DNA from: Kitasatospora terrestris
GTDB lineage: Bacteria; Actinomycetota; Actinomycetes; Streptomycetales; Streptomycetaceae
NCBI RefSeq assembly: GCF_039542905.1
Contig: NZ_BAABIS010000001.1
Location: forward strand, 7,378,001-7,442,000
DNA length: 64,000 nt
Direction: 5' to 3'
Part shown: piece after piece, positions 53,431 through 61,084 of the stretch
How positions within the stretch are numbered: position 1 is the first letter of the stretch
Layout of the letters: each line of letters starts with the position of its first letter
Notes under the pieces: model-generated
Told to the model about the DNA's origin: nothing
The model's database searches: none
Seen by the model: only the letters and a program-made list of their open reading frames with translations
Position numbers and translations under genes: made by a program

Positions 53431-54804
53431 ATGGCAGGACACGACCACGCCGTCGTCGCCGGAGCGGGAATCGCCGGACTGCTCACCGCGCGGGTACTCA
53501 GCGACACCTACCGGACCGTCAGCATCATCGAACGCGACACCCTGCCCGACGAGGCCGGCGCCCGCCGGGGCGTCCCGCAGAGCCACCACGCCCACGGACT
53601 GCTCGCCAAGGGATTCGAGATCCTGGAGGACCTCTTCCCCGGGCTGCGCGAGGACCTGCTCGCCCGCGGCGCGATGGTCCGCGACGCCCAGGCCGACGTC
53701 CGCTGGATCAACGACGGCCACCGGATGGCCGCCGGCAGCTCCGACCTGCCCTGCCTGCTGATCAGCCGCCCGGCCCTCGAACACTACCTGCGCACCCGGG
53801 TCGCCGCGCTGCCGGGCGTCGAGATCCGCCAGCACTGCGAGGTCCTCGAACCCGTCGCCGAACGCCCCGGCGGGCCGGTCACCGCCGTCCGCCTGCTGCG
53901 CGTCAACGCCGAACCCGAACTGCTGCCCAGCGACCTGTTCGTGGACGCCACCGGGCGCGGCAACCGCGGGGAGACCTGGCTGGCCGGCCTCGGCTACGGA
54001 CCTGCCCCCGAGGAGCGGATCGACTCCGGACTCGTCTACTCCTCCCGCGAGTACCGGCACGTCCCCGGCGACCTGGACGCCGACGCCGTCATCATCGGCG
54101 CCCAGGGCAGCAACCCGCGCGGCGGCGTCGCCCTGCGCGCCGAGGGCGACCGCTGGCTGGTCACCCTCTTCGGCCTCGGCGGCAACCACCCGGCCGGCGA
54201 CCCGGACGGCTACCTCGAGTTCGCCCGCACCCTGCCCGCGCCCGACCTGCACGAGCTGCTGCAGCGCCTGGAGCCCCTCGGCCCGCCCCGCCGGATGCGG
54301 ATCCCGGTCTCCATCCGGCGCCGGTACGAGCGGCTGACCCGCTTCCCCGAGGGCTACCTGGTGATCGGCGACGCGCTCTGCCAGTTCAACCCCAGCTACG
54401 GCCAGGGCATGACGGTCGCCGCCCGCGAGGCCGCCGCCCTGCGCGACTGCCTCACGGCCGACCCGGGCCCCGGGCTCGCCCGCCGGTTCTTCCGCCATGC
54501 CGCGAAGATCACCGACGTCCCGTGGGACATGTCCGTCGGCGGCGACCTCCGCTTCCCGTCCGTCCAGGGCCGCCGCACCGCCCGGGTCCGCTTCCTGAAC
54601 GGCTACATCGCCCGGCTGCACCGCGCGGCCGCCGACGATCCCGCCGTGGCCGCCGCCTTCCTCGGCGTCGCCAACCTGCGGCAGCCGCCGCAGGCGCTGT
54701 TCGCCCCGTCCGTCCTGCGCAGCGTCCTGCGCCGCCGCCCCCAGCTCCCGCCCCCGCCCGCACCCGAGCACCCCGCCGCGCCACCGCTCCGCCCGGCAGC
54801 CTGA
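53431..54804 (+). CDS. FAD-dependent monooxygenase/oxidoreductase
   Basis: 457 residues of the flavoprotein monooxygenase superfamily. The N-terminal dinucleotide motif is AVVAGAGIAGLLTARVLSDTY; the second FAD motif is YLVIGDALCQFNPSYGQGMTVAAREA near 310-335. The RRGVPQSHHAHGLLAKGFEIL segment near 46 is typical of a streptomycete subgroup related to squalene epoxidase and geranylgeranyl reductase-like enzymes. The C-terminus is Pro-rich. ATG 53431 is preceded by GAGGGAG. The substrate is unknown. It is convergent with the MFS exporter over a duplicated 106-bp sequence. Confidence 0.82.
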   Translation: MAGHDHAVVAGAGIAGLLTARVLSDTYRTVSIIERDTLPDEAGARRGVPQSHHAHGLLAKGFEILEDLFPGLREDLLARGAMVRDAQADVRWINDGHRMAAGSSDLPCLLISRPALEHYLRTRVAALPGVEIRQHCEVLEPVAERPGGPVTAVRLLRVNAEPELLPSDLFVDATGRGNRGETWLAGLGYGPAPEERIDSGLVYSSREYRHVPGDLDADAVIIGAQGSNPRGGVALRAEGDRWLVTLFGLGGNHPAGDPDGYLEFARTLPAPDLHELLQRLEPLGPPRRMRIPVSIRRRYERLTRFPEGYLVIGDALCQFNPSYGQGMTVAAREAAALRDCLTADPGPGLARRFFRHAAKITDVPWDMSVGGDLRFPSVQGRRTARVRFLNGYIARLHRAAADDPAVAAAFLGVANLRQPPQALFAPSVLRSVLRRRPQLPPPPAPEHPAAPPLRPAA

Positions 54805-54832
54805 CCGGCCGGACGGAGCGGCCCGTCGGCGC

Positions 54833-54938
54833 CACCCGCGCGGTTCCCGCCGGGCGGCTGCCGCCTCGGTCCTCGCGGTTCGGGAGCGCCCCGGATCCCG
54901 GGCAGCCGCCCGGCACCGCACCCGCCGTGGGGCCGCTC
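54833..54938. repeat. 106-bp intergenic direct repeat, copy 1
   Basis: Begins CACCCGCGCGGTTCCCGCCG. About 97% identical (three mismatches) to 54985-55090, with a 152-bp period. It contains inverted GC-rich elements and lies after the FAD monooxygenase stop. No gene was seen in 54805-55092. Confidence 0.85.
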
Positions 54939-54984
54939 CGCTCCGCACCGGAACCCGGGGAACCGCCCGTCAGCCCGCCGGTGG

Positions 54985-55090
54985 CACCCGCGCGGTTCCC
55001 GCCGGACGGCTGCCGCCTCGGTCCTCGCGGTTCGGGAGCGCCCCGGAACCCGGGCAGTCGCCCGGCACCGCACCCGCCGTGGGGCCGCTC
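54985..55090. repeat. 106-bp intergenic direct repeat, copy 2
   Basis: Second copy, ending 3 bp before the stop codon of the leftward MFS gene. Differences from copy 1 are G/A at one CGGRCGGC site, T/A in GGWACC-like, and C/T near the end. Confidence 0.85.
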
Positions 55091-55092
55091 GG

Positions 55093-56319
55093 CTACTTCA
55101 CCTCCACCCCGAACGGGACCGCCGCCGACTGATGGTCCGCCGGCGCCGGCCGTTCCCGCCCGGCCGGGCGGGTGGTGGCGGTGAGGGCGGCGAGGACGGG
55201 TGCCGCCGCGAGGAGGAAGCAGAGTGCCGCCGGGAGCCGGTCGGCGGCCAGGCCGATGGCGGCGGTGCCGATCGAACCGCCGGCGTTGAAGGCCGCGTTG
55301 ACCCAGGCCCCGGCCTGGGTCCGCCGGTCGGGGCCGGCCAGCCCGTCGGTGACCAGGTAGGCGGTGGTCAGCGTGGGGGCGACGGACAGGCCGGCGAGCG
55401 CGGCGCACAGGGCGAGCAGCGGGACGTTCGCCGCCGCCGCGGCGAGGGCGAGCGCCCCCGCCAGGGTCAGGGTGAGCACGGTGAGCCGGGTCGTCGCCGG
55501 CGCGCGCCAGTCGACCGCGCCGAGCGTCAGCCCGCCGACCGCGCTGCCCGCGGCCAGGGCGGCCTCGACCCAGGCGGCGTCGGCCGCCTGCCCGTGGTGC
55601 CCGGCGAAGACCACGACCAGCAGGCCGAACGCACCGAGCCCGGCGCCGGCGCCCGCCGCCACGGCGAGCGGCTGCCGGGTCCGCGCCAGCAGCGCGAGAC
55701 CGCCGCCGCGCGGGCGCGGGGTGTCGCGCGGTTCGGCGACGCCGCCCCGGACGGACGCGGCGAGGGCGGCCGTTCCGCCGAGCACCAGGACGGCACTCAG
55801 CAGCAGCCCGTACTGGGGCCGGACGGTGGCGGCCAGCAGGCCGGCGAGCAACGGGCCACCGACGTAGAGGAGTTCCTCGCAGACGGTGTCCAGACTGTAG
55901 GCCCGCTGCCGGAGCGGCCCGTCGCCGAGCAGGTGGCTCCACAGCGCGCGGGTGACCGGCCCGAGCGGCGGGGCGGACACGCCCGCCGCGACGGCGAGTG
56001 CGAACAGGACGGCGGCCGGCGTGCCGCCCTGCCAGGTGGCCGCCGCGAAGGCGCACAGCACCAGCGCGTACCCGGCCGCCATCGGCGGCAGCACCCGCCG
56101 CGCGCCGTACCGGTCGACCAGGCCGGCCCGCACGGGGGTGAGGAGGACCGAGGAGGTGGCGAAGGCGGCCATCACCAGCCCGGCGCGGGCGTAGGCCCCG
56201 CCGCCCGAGACGGCGAGCATCAGCGAGAGCGGGACGGTGCCGTAGGAGAGCCGCCCGACCATGGCGGCGACGAAGACCCGGCGCACGCCGGGGGCACGCA
56301 GAACTGCGCGATAGGACAC
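55093..56319 (-). CDS. MFS transporter (probable efflux pump) under leader-peptide control
   Basis: 408 residues with about twelve membrane segments and the pattern of 12-TM drug efflux MFS proteins: FVAAMVGRLSYGTVPLSLML (TM1), the GLVDRYGARRVLPP loop (motif A), and a second half beginning near ARTRQPLAVAAG. Start is the GTG at 56317-56319, six bases after AGGA. The leader upstream (56320-56440) holds a 6-codon uORF, two hairpins and an intrinsic terminator that ends right at the ribosome site, so expression is probably induced by slowed translation, as for resistance genes to ribosome-targeting drugs. Substrate unknown. Confidence 0.85.
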   Translation of the reverse strand: MSYRAVLRAPGVRRVFVAAMVGRLSYGTVPLSLMLAVSGGGAYARAGLVMAAFATSSVLLTPVRAGLVDRYGARRVLPPMAAGYALVLCAFAAATWQGGTPAAVLFALAVAAGVSAPPLGPVTRALWSHLLGDGPLRQRAYSLDTVCEELLYVGGPLLAGLLAATVRPQYGLLLSAVLVLGGTAALAASVRGGVAEPRDTPRPRGGGLALLARTRQPLAVAAGAGAGLGAFGLLVVVFAGHHGQAADAAWVEAALAAGSAVGGLTLGAVDWRAPATTRLTVLTLTLAGALALAAAAANVPLLALCAALAGLSVAPTLTTAYLVTDGLAGPDRRTQAGAWVNAAFNAGGSIGTAAIGLAADRLPAALCFLLAAAPVLAALTATTRPAGRERPAPADHQSAAVPFGVEVK

Positions 56320-56330
56320 GGGAGTTCCTC

Positions 56331-56358
56331 GAAAAGAACGGCGCGCGGACGGCGCGCC
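56331..56358 (-). terminator. Intrinsic terminator in MFS leader
   Basis: On the minus strand, GGCGCGC-CGTCC-GCGCGCC (56358-56340) followed by GTTCTTTTC (56339-56331). A real T-tract is rare in this window. It ends directly before the CGAGGAA ribosome site of the MFS gene. Confidence 0.7.
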
Positions 56359-56378
56359 GGTGGACAGGGACGGCGGAG

Positions 56379-56406
56379 GACCGCACCGCCGGTGGCGGGT
56401 GCGGTC
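56379..56406 (-). promoter_or_regulatory. Upstream hairpin of the MFS leader (candidate attenuator stem)
   Basis: 12-bp stem with one bulge: GACCGCAC/GTGCGGTC outer and CGCC/GGCG inner, 3-nt loop. It begins 14 nt after the uORF stop, within the footprint of a ribosome paused at the end of the uORF. Confidence 0.6.
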
Positions 56407-56419
56407 GCGGTGCGCGTCT

Positions 56420-56440
56420 CTAGTCGCGGACGAGGAACAT
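56420..56440 (-). CDS. Leaderless 6-codon leader peptide MFLVRD
   Basis: ATG TTC CTC GTC CGC GAC TAG on the minus strand. The ATG is 7 nt after a TAGGGT -10 box, so translation would begin at the 5' end of the mRNA. The bases TTCCTCG of the uORF (56437-56431) are perfectly complementary to CGAGGAA, the ribosome site of the MFS gene (56331-56325), so an untranslated uORF could also mask that site. Confidence 0.6.
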   Translation of the reverse strand: MFLVRD

Positions 56441-56447
56441 GGCGCCG

Positions 56448-56453
56448 ACCCTA
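56448..56453 (-). promoter_or_regulatory. -10 box TAGGGT of the MFS leader transcript
   Basis: TAGGGT on the minus strand, 7 nt before the uORF ATG. No good -35 box was seen; that region lies inside the 32-bp palindrome 56458-56489. Confidence 0.5.
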
Positions 56454-56457
56454 GCCC

Positions 56458-56489
56458 CTGCCCGGCCGGTGGCGCCACCGGCCGGGCAG
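56458..56489 (-). terminator. Terminator of the phosphodiesterase gene (32-bp perfect palindrome)
   Basis: Perfect 16-bp-arm palindrome centred on GGTGGCGCCACC, 15 bp after the stop codon of the gene ending at 56504. No T-tract. Confidence 0.75.
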
Positions 56490-56503
56490 GATCCGGCTCG
56501 CGG

Positions 56504-58021
56504 TCAGGAGGTGAAGGCGACCTGGTCGACGGTCCAGAAGGCGCTGTTGGTGCCGGTGTAGCGGAACTGGAACTGGACGGTGGAGGTGCCGGCCGGGATG
56601 GTGACCGGCAGCTTCTCGAAGGAGTTCAGGTCGCTGCGGTAGGACTTGACCGGCTGCGGGGTGCCGTTGTCGAAGACCACGTACACGTCGCCGGTCTGCG
56701 GGCCGTCCACCTTGTAGTTGCCGGCGAACGACAGCACGCCCGAACCGGCGCCGGAGACGGCGTACTTGGGGCTGATCAGGGTCGAGTCGAACTGGCCGGT
56801 GCCGTGCGCCTTGTCGTCCCACTCGTCGGAGTCGGCGACGGCGAAGACGTTGCGGGCGCGGACGTTGGTCTCGCGGGACTGGCCGAGCTGCGCGGCGGTC
56901 CAGAACTCGTCGGTGGCGAAGGCCCAGCCGCGCCACTCGGTGACGCCGCCGCTGGGCATCCGGGAGTTGTCGACGGTCCACCCGGTGGGCGGGGTGTGGG
57001 TGAAGCCCTTGACCGTGGTGGCGATGCCGGTCTCGTCGACCCGGGACTGCAGGCTGGGGCGGAGCGCGTCGAAGGCGTCCGGGGTGATCTCGTCGATCGG
57101 CTTGCCGTCCAGGCCCCAGGCCGGGTCGATCGCGGCGCCCTCGTGCTTGAGGACGGTCGGCGCGATGTCGACGGGCTTGACGTCCTTGCGGGTCGAACCG
57201 GCGGCGTAGCCGGCGCCGTTGGCGACCACGAAGGTCTGCCGCTCGTTGGCGGAGTTGCCGCCGTGACCGCCCGCGTCGGTGTGGCCGTGGTCGGTGGTGA
57301 CCAGGATCGTCCAGTCCTCGGAGGCGTACGTGGGACGGGACTTGACGGCGTTGACCACCTGGCCGACCAGGCCGTCGACGGAGTGGATGGCGGCCAGGTA
57401 CTGGGTGGACGCGCCGCCGTAGTTGTGGCCGGCCTCGTCGACCTCGTCGAAGTGCAGGAAGGTGGCGTCCGGGTTGCCGTGGGCGAGGTAGTCGGCGGCG
57501 TCGGAGGCGGTCTTGACGTCGTTCTCGCTCTCGGCGATCCGCACGTCCGCGCTGCCGTTGAAGACGTTGGCGGTGATCGGGTTCCAGGAGCCGATGACCA
57601 GGGTGGAGGTGGCCGGGTCGGCGCTCTCCAGGCGGCCGGCGAAGTCCGGGTAGAGGTCGAAGCGCGCGCCGGCGAAGGTGTTGTCCACCACCTTGTGCTT
57701 GTCGGGCCACACGCCGGTGCCGATGGTGGACCAGCCCGGGCCGGACAGGGTGGGCGCCAGCGGGTTGGCGTACAGGTTGCTGGTGGCGGTCATGCCGCCG
57801 GCCATCAGCGCCTTGACGTTGGGCGCGTCGGCGGTGAGCAGCTTGTCGTAGCGGGTGCCGTCGATGCCGATGACCAGCGTCTTCGCCGACTTGGTGCCGT
57901 TCGGCAGGCCGTTGTACGGGCCGGTGGCGGCGGACGCGGGGGTGCCGGCGACGGCCGGCAGCAGGGTGGCGGTGACGGCGGCGGCGGCGAGTGCGGTGCG
58001 GACGGGACGGGCGATGCGCAC
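56504..58021 (-). CDS. Secreted alkaline-phosphatase-superfamily protein (type I phosphodiesterase/nucleotide pyrophosphatase)
   Basis: 505 residues. A signal peptide covers residues 1-32 (PVRTALAAAAVTATLLPAVAG). The phosphodiesterase domain binds two metals: GIDGTRYDKL (first Asp), the PTLSGPGWSTIGTGVWPDKH nucleophile region, DEVDEAGHNYG (Asp and His) and TTDHGHTDAGGHGG (Asp-His and His). Residues from about 365 on form beta-sandwich domains ending FWTVDQVAFTS, probably carbohydrate- or surface-binding. Start is GTG 58019-58021 with AGGGAG upstream; the frame stays open for 31 more codons but they lack any signal-like sequence. Likely releases phosphate from nucleotides or phosphodiesters outside the cell. 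Confidence 0.85.
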   Translation of the reverse strand: MRIARPVRTALAAAAVTATLLPAVAGTPASAATGPYNGLPNGTKSAKTLVIGIDGTRYDKLLTADAPNVKALMAGGMTATSNLYANPLAPTLSGPGWSTIGTGVWPDKHKVVDNTFAGARFDLYPDFAGRLESADPATSTLVIGSWNPITANVFNGSADVRIAESENDVKTASDAADYLAHGNPDATFLHFDEVDEAGHNYGGASTQYLAAIHSVDGLVGQVVNAVKSRPTYASEDWTILVTTDHGHTDAGGHGGNSANERQTFVVANGAGYAAGSTRKDVKPVDIAPTVLKHEGAAIDPAWGLDGKPIDEITPDAFDALRPSLQSRVDETGIATTVKGFTHTPPTGWTVDNSRMPSGGVTEWRGWAFATDEFWTAAQLGQSRETNVRARNVFAVADSDEWDDKAHGTGQFDSTLISPKYAVSGAGSGVLSFAGNYKVDGPQTGDVYVVFDNGTPQPVKSYRSDLNSFEKLPVTIPAGTSTVQFQFRYTGTNSAFWTVDQVAFTS

Positions 58022-58115
58022 GGGGGCTCCCTGGAGGAGTGAACGTCGCGGTGCGGCTTGCACCGGCACCGAGAATGGGCGGCCCGGGCGAGGCCGCCCC
58101 CACTCCGAGTCCACG

Positions 58116-58126
58116 GTTGAGTGAAC
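58116..58126 (-). promoter_or_regulatory. Possible single PHO-box-like unit
   Basis: GTTCACTCAAC on the minus strand, 95 bp before the phosphodiesterase start, fits the first seven positions of the streptomycete PhoP 11-bp repeat (GTTCACC). A clear second repeat is not seen, so this is weak. Confidence 0.25.
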
Positions 58127-58138
58127 AACTTCCGAAAT

Positions 58139-59338
58139 TCAGACCAGACCGGTTACCGATTCGTTATCTTCTTCGGGTTGGGTCGGCGCCGCCCAGCGGC
58201 CCGGTTCGACCATGAACGCGCCGAGCGCGACGCCCAGCAGCGGCACCGCCGGAAGCAGGGTCAGGACGCCCTGCGGCCCGTACTGCTGGGCGAGCAGCCC
58301 GAACAGCGGGGCGACCAGACCGCCGACGCTGACGGCCAGCCCGAGGGTCACGCCGGCCGCCGTGCCGGGGCGGGTGGGCAGGTAGTCCTGGCCGAGCTTG
58401 ACCAGGACGGCGAACGGCAGGTTGAGCATCGCGCCGGCCACCACCGCGAACAGCAGCGGCGCCCACTGGCCCGGCGCCACCCGCAGCAGCACCAGCGCCG
58501 GGACGGTGAGGGCGGTGCCCCACCGGGCGGTCCGGACCATGCCGATCCGGTCGGCGAGCCGGCCGCCGCCGAGGGTCCCGGCGACGCCGCCGAGCAGGAA
58601 GCAGGTGAGGGCCGCGCCCGCGAGCAGGTGGGAGGCGTGCAGGTGCCGGAGCCAGTACAGCTCGATGAAGGTGCTGACGCCGAAGAACACCACCGAGCGG
58701 ACGACCTCCACGCCGGTCAGCACCGCGAACGGGCCCCACCGGTCCTTCCCGGTGCGCCGCGCCCCTCCGTCGGCGTGCGCGTGGGTCCGGTGCCGGGCGC
58801 GGAACAGCACGGCCGCCATCAGCAGGGCCGGCAGCACGAAGACCGCGGTGGCCCGCACGCCCCAGCCCGCCAGCAGCGGGGTGGCGAGGACCGGTGCGAG
58901 GAAGAACCCGACGCTGCCGCCCGCCGCGAACACGCTCATCGCGCCGGCCGAGTCCCCGGCGGCCTCCCGGGCGGCCCGCCCGGCGGCCGGGTGGAAGAGC
59001 GCCACGCCGAGGCCGGAGAGCAGCACCAGCAGCCACACCAGCGGGTACCCGTCGGCGAGTCCGCTCAGCCCCGCGCCGACCCCGGCCAGGGCGAGGCCCG
59101 CGGCGGACAGCCAGGGCAGCGGCCGGCGGTCCACCAGCAGTCCGACCAGGGGCTGCGGAACCGCGCTGCCCAGCGTCGCCGCCAGCGTCAGCCCGCCCGC
59201 CGCCACGTACCCGTAGCCGCGCTCGAGGACGAAGTACGGGACCACGGCGGGCACCAGGCCCTGGTACAGGTCGTCCACGGCGTGCGCCGCGCCCCACATC
59301 CGCATCCGGCGCCAGACGCCGGCCGTTTCGCTCGTCAT
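58139..59338 (-). CDS. MFS transporter, fosmidomycin-resistance (Fsr)-like
   Basis: 399 residues, about twelve membrane segments. The N-terminal AAHAVDDLYQGLVPAVVPYF and the LTLAATLGSAVPQPLVGLLVDRR loop are characteristic of the Fsr branch of MFS exporters; GVALFHPAAGRAAREAAG and GTLGGGRLADRIG are the corresponding half-repeats. The ATG is at 59336-59338. It is divergent from an AraC regulator with 54 bp between starts, the common layout for this transporter type and its NimR-like regulator. Substrate unknown. Confidence 0.87.
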   Translation of the reverse strand: MTSETAGVWRRMRMWGAAHAVDDLYQGLVPAVVPYFVLERGYGYVAAGGLTLAATLGSAVPQPLVGLLVDRRPLPWLSAAGLALAGVGAGLSGLADGYPLVWLLVLLSGLGVALFHPAAGRAAREAAGDSAGAMSVFAAGGSVGFFLAPVLATPLLAGWGVRATAVFVLPALLMAAVLFRARHRTHAHADGGARRTGKDRWGPFAVLTGVEVVRSVVFFGVSTFIELYWLRHLHASHLLAGAALTCFLLGGVAGTLGGGRLADRIGMVRTARWGTALTVPALVLLRVAPGQWAPLLFAVVAGAMLNLPFAVLVKLGQDYLPTRPGTAAGVTLGLAVSVGGLVAPLFGLLAQQYGPQGVLTLLPAVPLLGVALGAFMVEPGRWAAPTQPEEDNESVTGLV

Positions 59339-59392
59339 GGGACCAGCCTGGCCGCCGCATCCCCGTGCGGGCTTCCGGTACTCTGCCAACCC

Positions 59393-60166
59393 ATGTCGCC
59401 CACCCGCCAATCCGCCGAGGCCGACCCGGGGGCGGCGCACCTCGAAGAGGTCGCCCCCAGCCGCCGCCCGCTGGCGGACCGCGAACGGATCGACTGGCAC
59501 TGGCACGACGTCAACCAGCTGATCAGCCCGGGCCGGGGCGTGCTGCGGGTGAGCACGCCGCACGGGCAGTGGGTGGTGCCGCCGCACCGGTCGGTGTGGC
59601 TGCCCGCAGGTGTGCCGCACGCCCAGCAGGCGCACGGGCCGAGCGAGTTGAGGTGCCTGGTGTTCCCCGCCGGGACCAATCCGCTGCGCCTGACCTCGCC
59701 CGCCGTGCTGGCCGTCACCCCGCTGCTGCGCGAGATCATCGCCCACCTCACCGGACCCGACGCCCCCGCCGGGCGCCCGGCCAGGACCCTGGAGCAGGCG
59801 GCGCTGGACCAGCTCGTGCACGCCCCCGAACTCCCGCTGGGACTTCCGCAGCCCGAGGACCCGCGGCTGCGGGACGTCGCGGCGCTGCTGACCGCGGACC
59901 CCGCCGACGACCGGTCGCTGGCCGAGCTCGGACGGGCCGTCGGCGCCGCCGAACGCACCCTCAGCCGACTGTTCCGCCGCGACCTCGGACTGGGCTTCCC
60001 GCAGTGGCGCACCCAGCTGCGGCTCCAGCACGCCCTGGTGCTGCTCGCCGAGGGCCGCTCCGTCACCGCGACCGCGGCCGCCTGCGGCTTCCGGTCACCC
60101 AGCGCCTTCATCGAGGCCTTCCGGCACGCCTTCGGCACCACCCCCGGACGCCACCAGCAGGCGTAG
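59393..60166 (+). CDS. AraC-family regulator (cupin plus HTH), divergent from Fsr-like MFS
   Basis: 257 residues. The N-terminal cupin spans about 20-110 (DWHWHDVNQLISPGRGVLRVST, VPPHRSVWLPAGVPHAQQAHG). The C-terminal double HTH runs from about 165 (LAELGRAVGAAERTLSRLFRRDLG, VTATAAACGFRSPSAFIEAFRHAFG). The architecture matches NimR-type regulators that control a neighbouring exporter. The ATG is 8 nt after TACTCT, compatible with a leaderless or nearly leaderless transcript; a much longer open frame upstream is antisense to the exporter and is not coding. Confidence 0.88.
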   Translation: MSPTRQSAEADPGAAHLEEVAPSRRPLADRERIDWHWHDVNQLISPGRGVLRVSTPHGQWVVPPHRSVWLPAGVPHAQQAHGPSELRCLVFPAGTNPLRLTSPAVLAVTPLLREIIAHLTGPDAPAGRPARTLEQAALDQLVHAPELPLGLPQPEDPRLRDVAALLTADPADDRSLAELGRAVGAAERTLSRLFRRDLGLGFPQWRTQLRLQHALVLLAEGRSVTATAAACGFRSPSAFIEAFRHAFGTTPGRHQQA

Positions 60167-60227
60167 TCCGGACCGGTCGGGCCGGCGCGGCTTCCCCGCT
60201 CCGCGGGTCTCGAAATAGGGTGGCGCG

Positions 60228-60995
60228 GTGAACCACGGCAGCCCCCGGCCACCCGTCGCCCCGGCCCGCTCCGGCGTTCCCGAGCACGGCCGCGTCCCCA
60301 AGTACTACCTGGTCAAGACGCAGCTGGAGGACCTGCTCGGCGAGCTCGGCCCCGGCGGCCGGCTGCCCACCGAGATCGAGCTGTCGGCCCGCTACGGGGT
60401 GGCCCGGGCGACCCTGCGCCAAGCCCTGCGCGACCTGCTGCTGGAGGGCCGGCTGCGCCGCCTGGGCCGCGGCACCGTGGTCGCCGGAGCCAAGATCGAA
60501 CAGCCGCTCTCGCTGGCCAGCTACACCGAGGGCGTCACCCGCCAGGGCCTGCGCCCCGGCCGCACCCTGGTCGCCCTGGACCGGCTGCCCGCCGACCCCG
60601 GCCTGGCCGGGGCGCTCGGCGTCGAGGAGGACGAGCCGGTCTGGCACCTGGAGCGGGTGCTGTACGCCGACGAGGAGCGGGTCGGCCTGGAGAGCACCTA
60701 CGTGGCCGTCGCCCGGGTGCCCCGGCTGGACGGCGACTTCGACCCGGCCGGCTCCTTCTACGCCTACCTGCGCGCCCAGGGCCTGGAGCTCGGCGGCGCC
60801 CACGAGCGGATCGAGACCGTGCTCGCCACCCCGCGCGAGGCGCTGCTGATCGGCACCCCGCCCGCGCTGCCGATGCTGCTGCTGCACCGCCGCAGCCGGG
60901 ACGCCGCCGGCGCCCCGTTCGAGCAGGTCCGGACGCTCTACCGGGGCGACCGGTTCAGCTTCACCCTCGACCTCGGCGCGCCCACCGCCCACTGA
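60228..60995 (+). CDS. GntR/HutC-family regulator, DasR-like
   Basis: 255 residues. The winged helix (RLPTEIELSARYGVARATLRQ, ALRDLLLEGRLRRLGRGTVV) is preceded by VPKYYLVKTQLEDLL, and the UTRA effector domain includes LSLASYTEGVTRQGLRPG, TVLATPREALLIGT and QVRTLYRGDRFSFTLDL. These blocks parallel DasR (RVPKYYRLK, LTSYTEDMRAQG, SLATPREAGLLGT, VRSVYRGDRYKF), so an amino-sugar phosphate or similar ligand is plausible. The first ~22 residues are Pro-rich. The GTG start is 6 nt after TAGGGT (60216-60221), so the mRNA is leaderless. It may be a DasR paralogue; the chitinase promoter in this window is one possible target. Confidence 0.87.
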   Translation: MNHGSPRPPVAPARSGVPEHGRVPKYYLVKTQLEDLLGELGPGGRLPTEIELSARYGVARATLRQALRDLLLEGRLRRLGRGTVVAGAKIEQPLSLASYTEGVTRQGLRPGRTLVALDRLPADPGLAGALGVEEDEPVWHLERVLYADEERVGLESTYVAVARVPRLDGDFDPAGSFYAYLRAQGLELGGAHERIETVLATPREALLIGTPPALPMLLLHRRSRDAAGAPFEQVRTLYRGDRFSFTLDLGAPTAH

Positions 60996-61084
60996 GCGGG
61001 ATGACCGGCACGTCTGAGAATTCACTGAGTCCGCAGGTGAGTCGCGTAAGGAAGGTTCCCAGGTCGCGTTGCTAGCTTGCGGAC

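Noticed and set aside
58116..58126. Firm PhoP control of the phosphodiesterase gene
   Set aside because: Only one PHO-box-like unit is visible; at least two 11-bp direct repeats would be expected.
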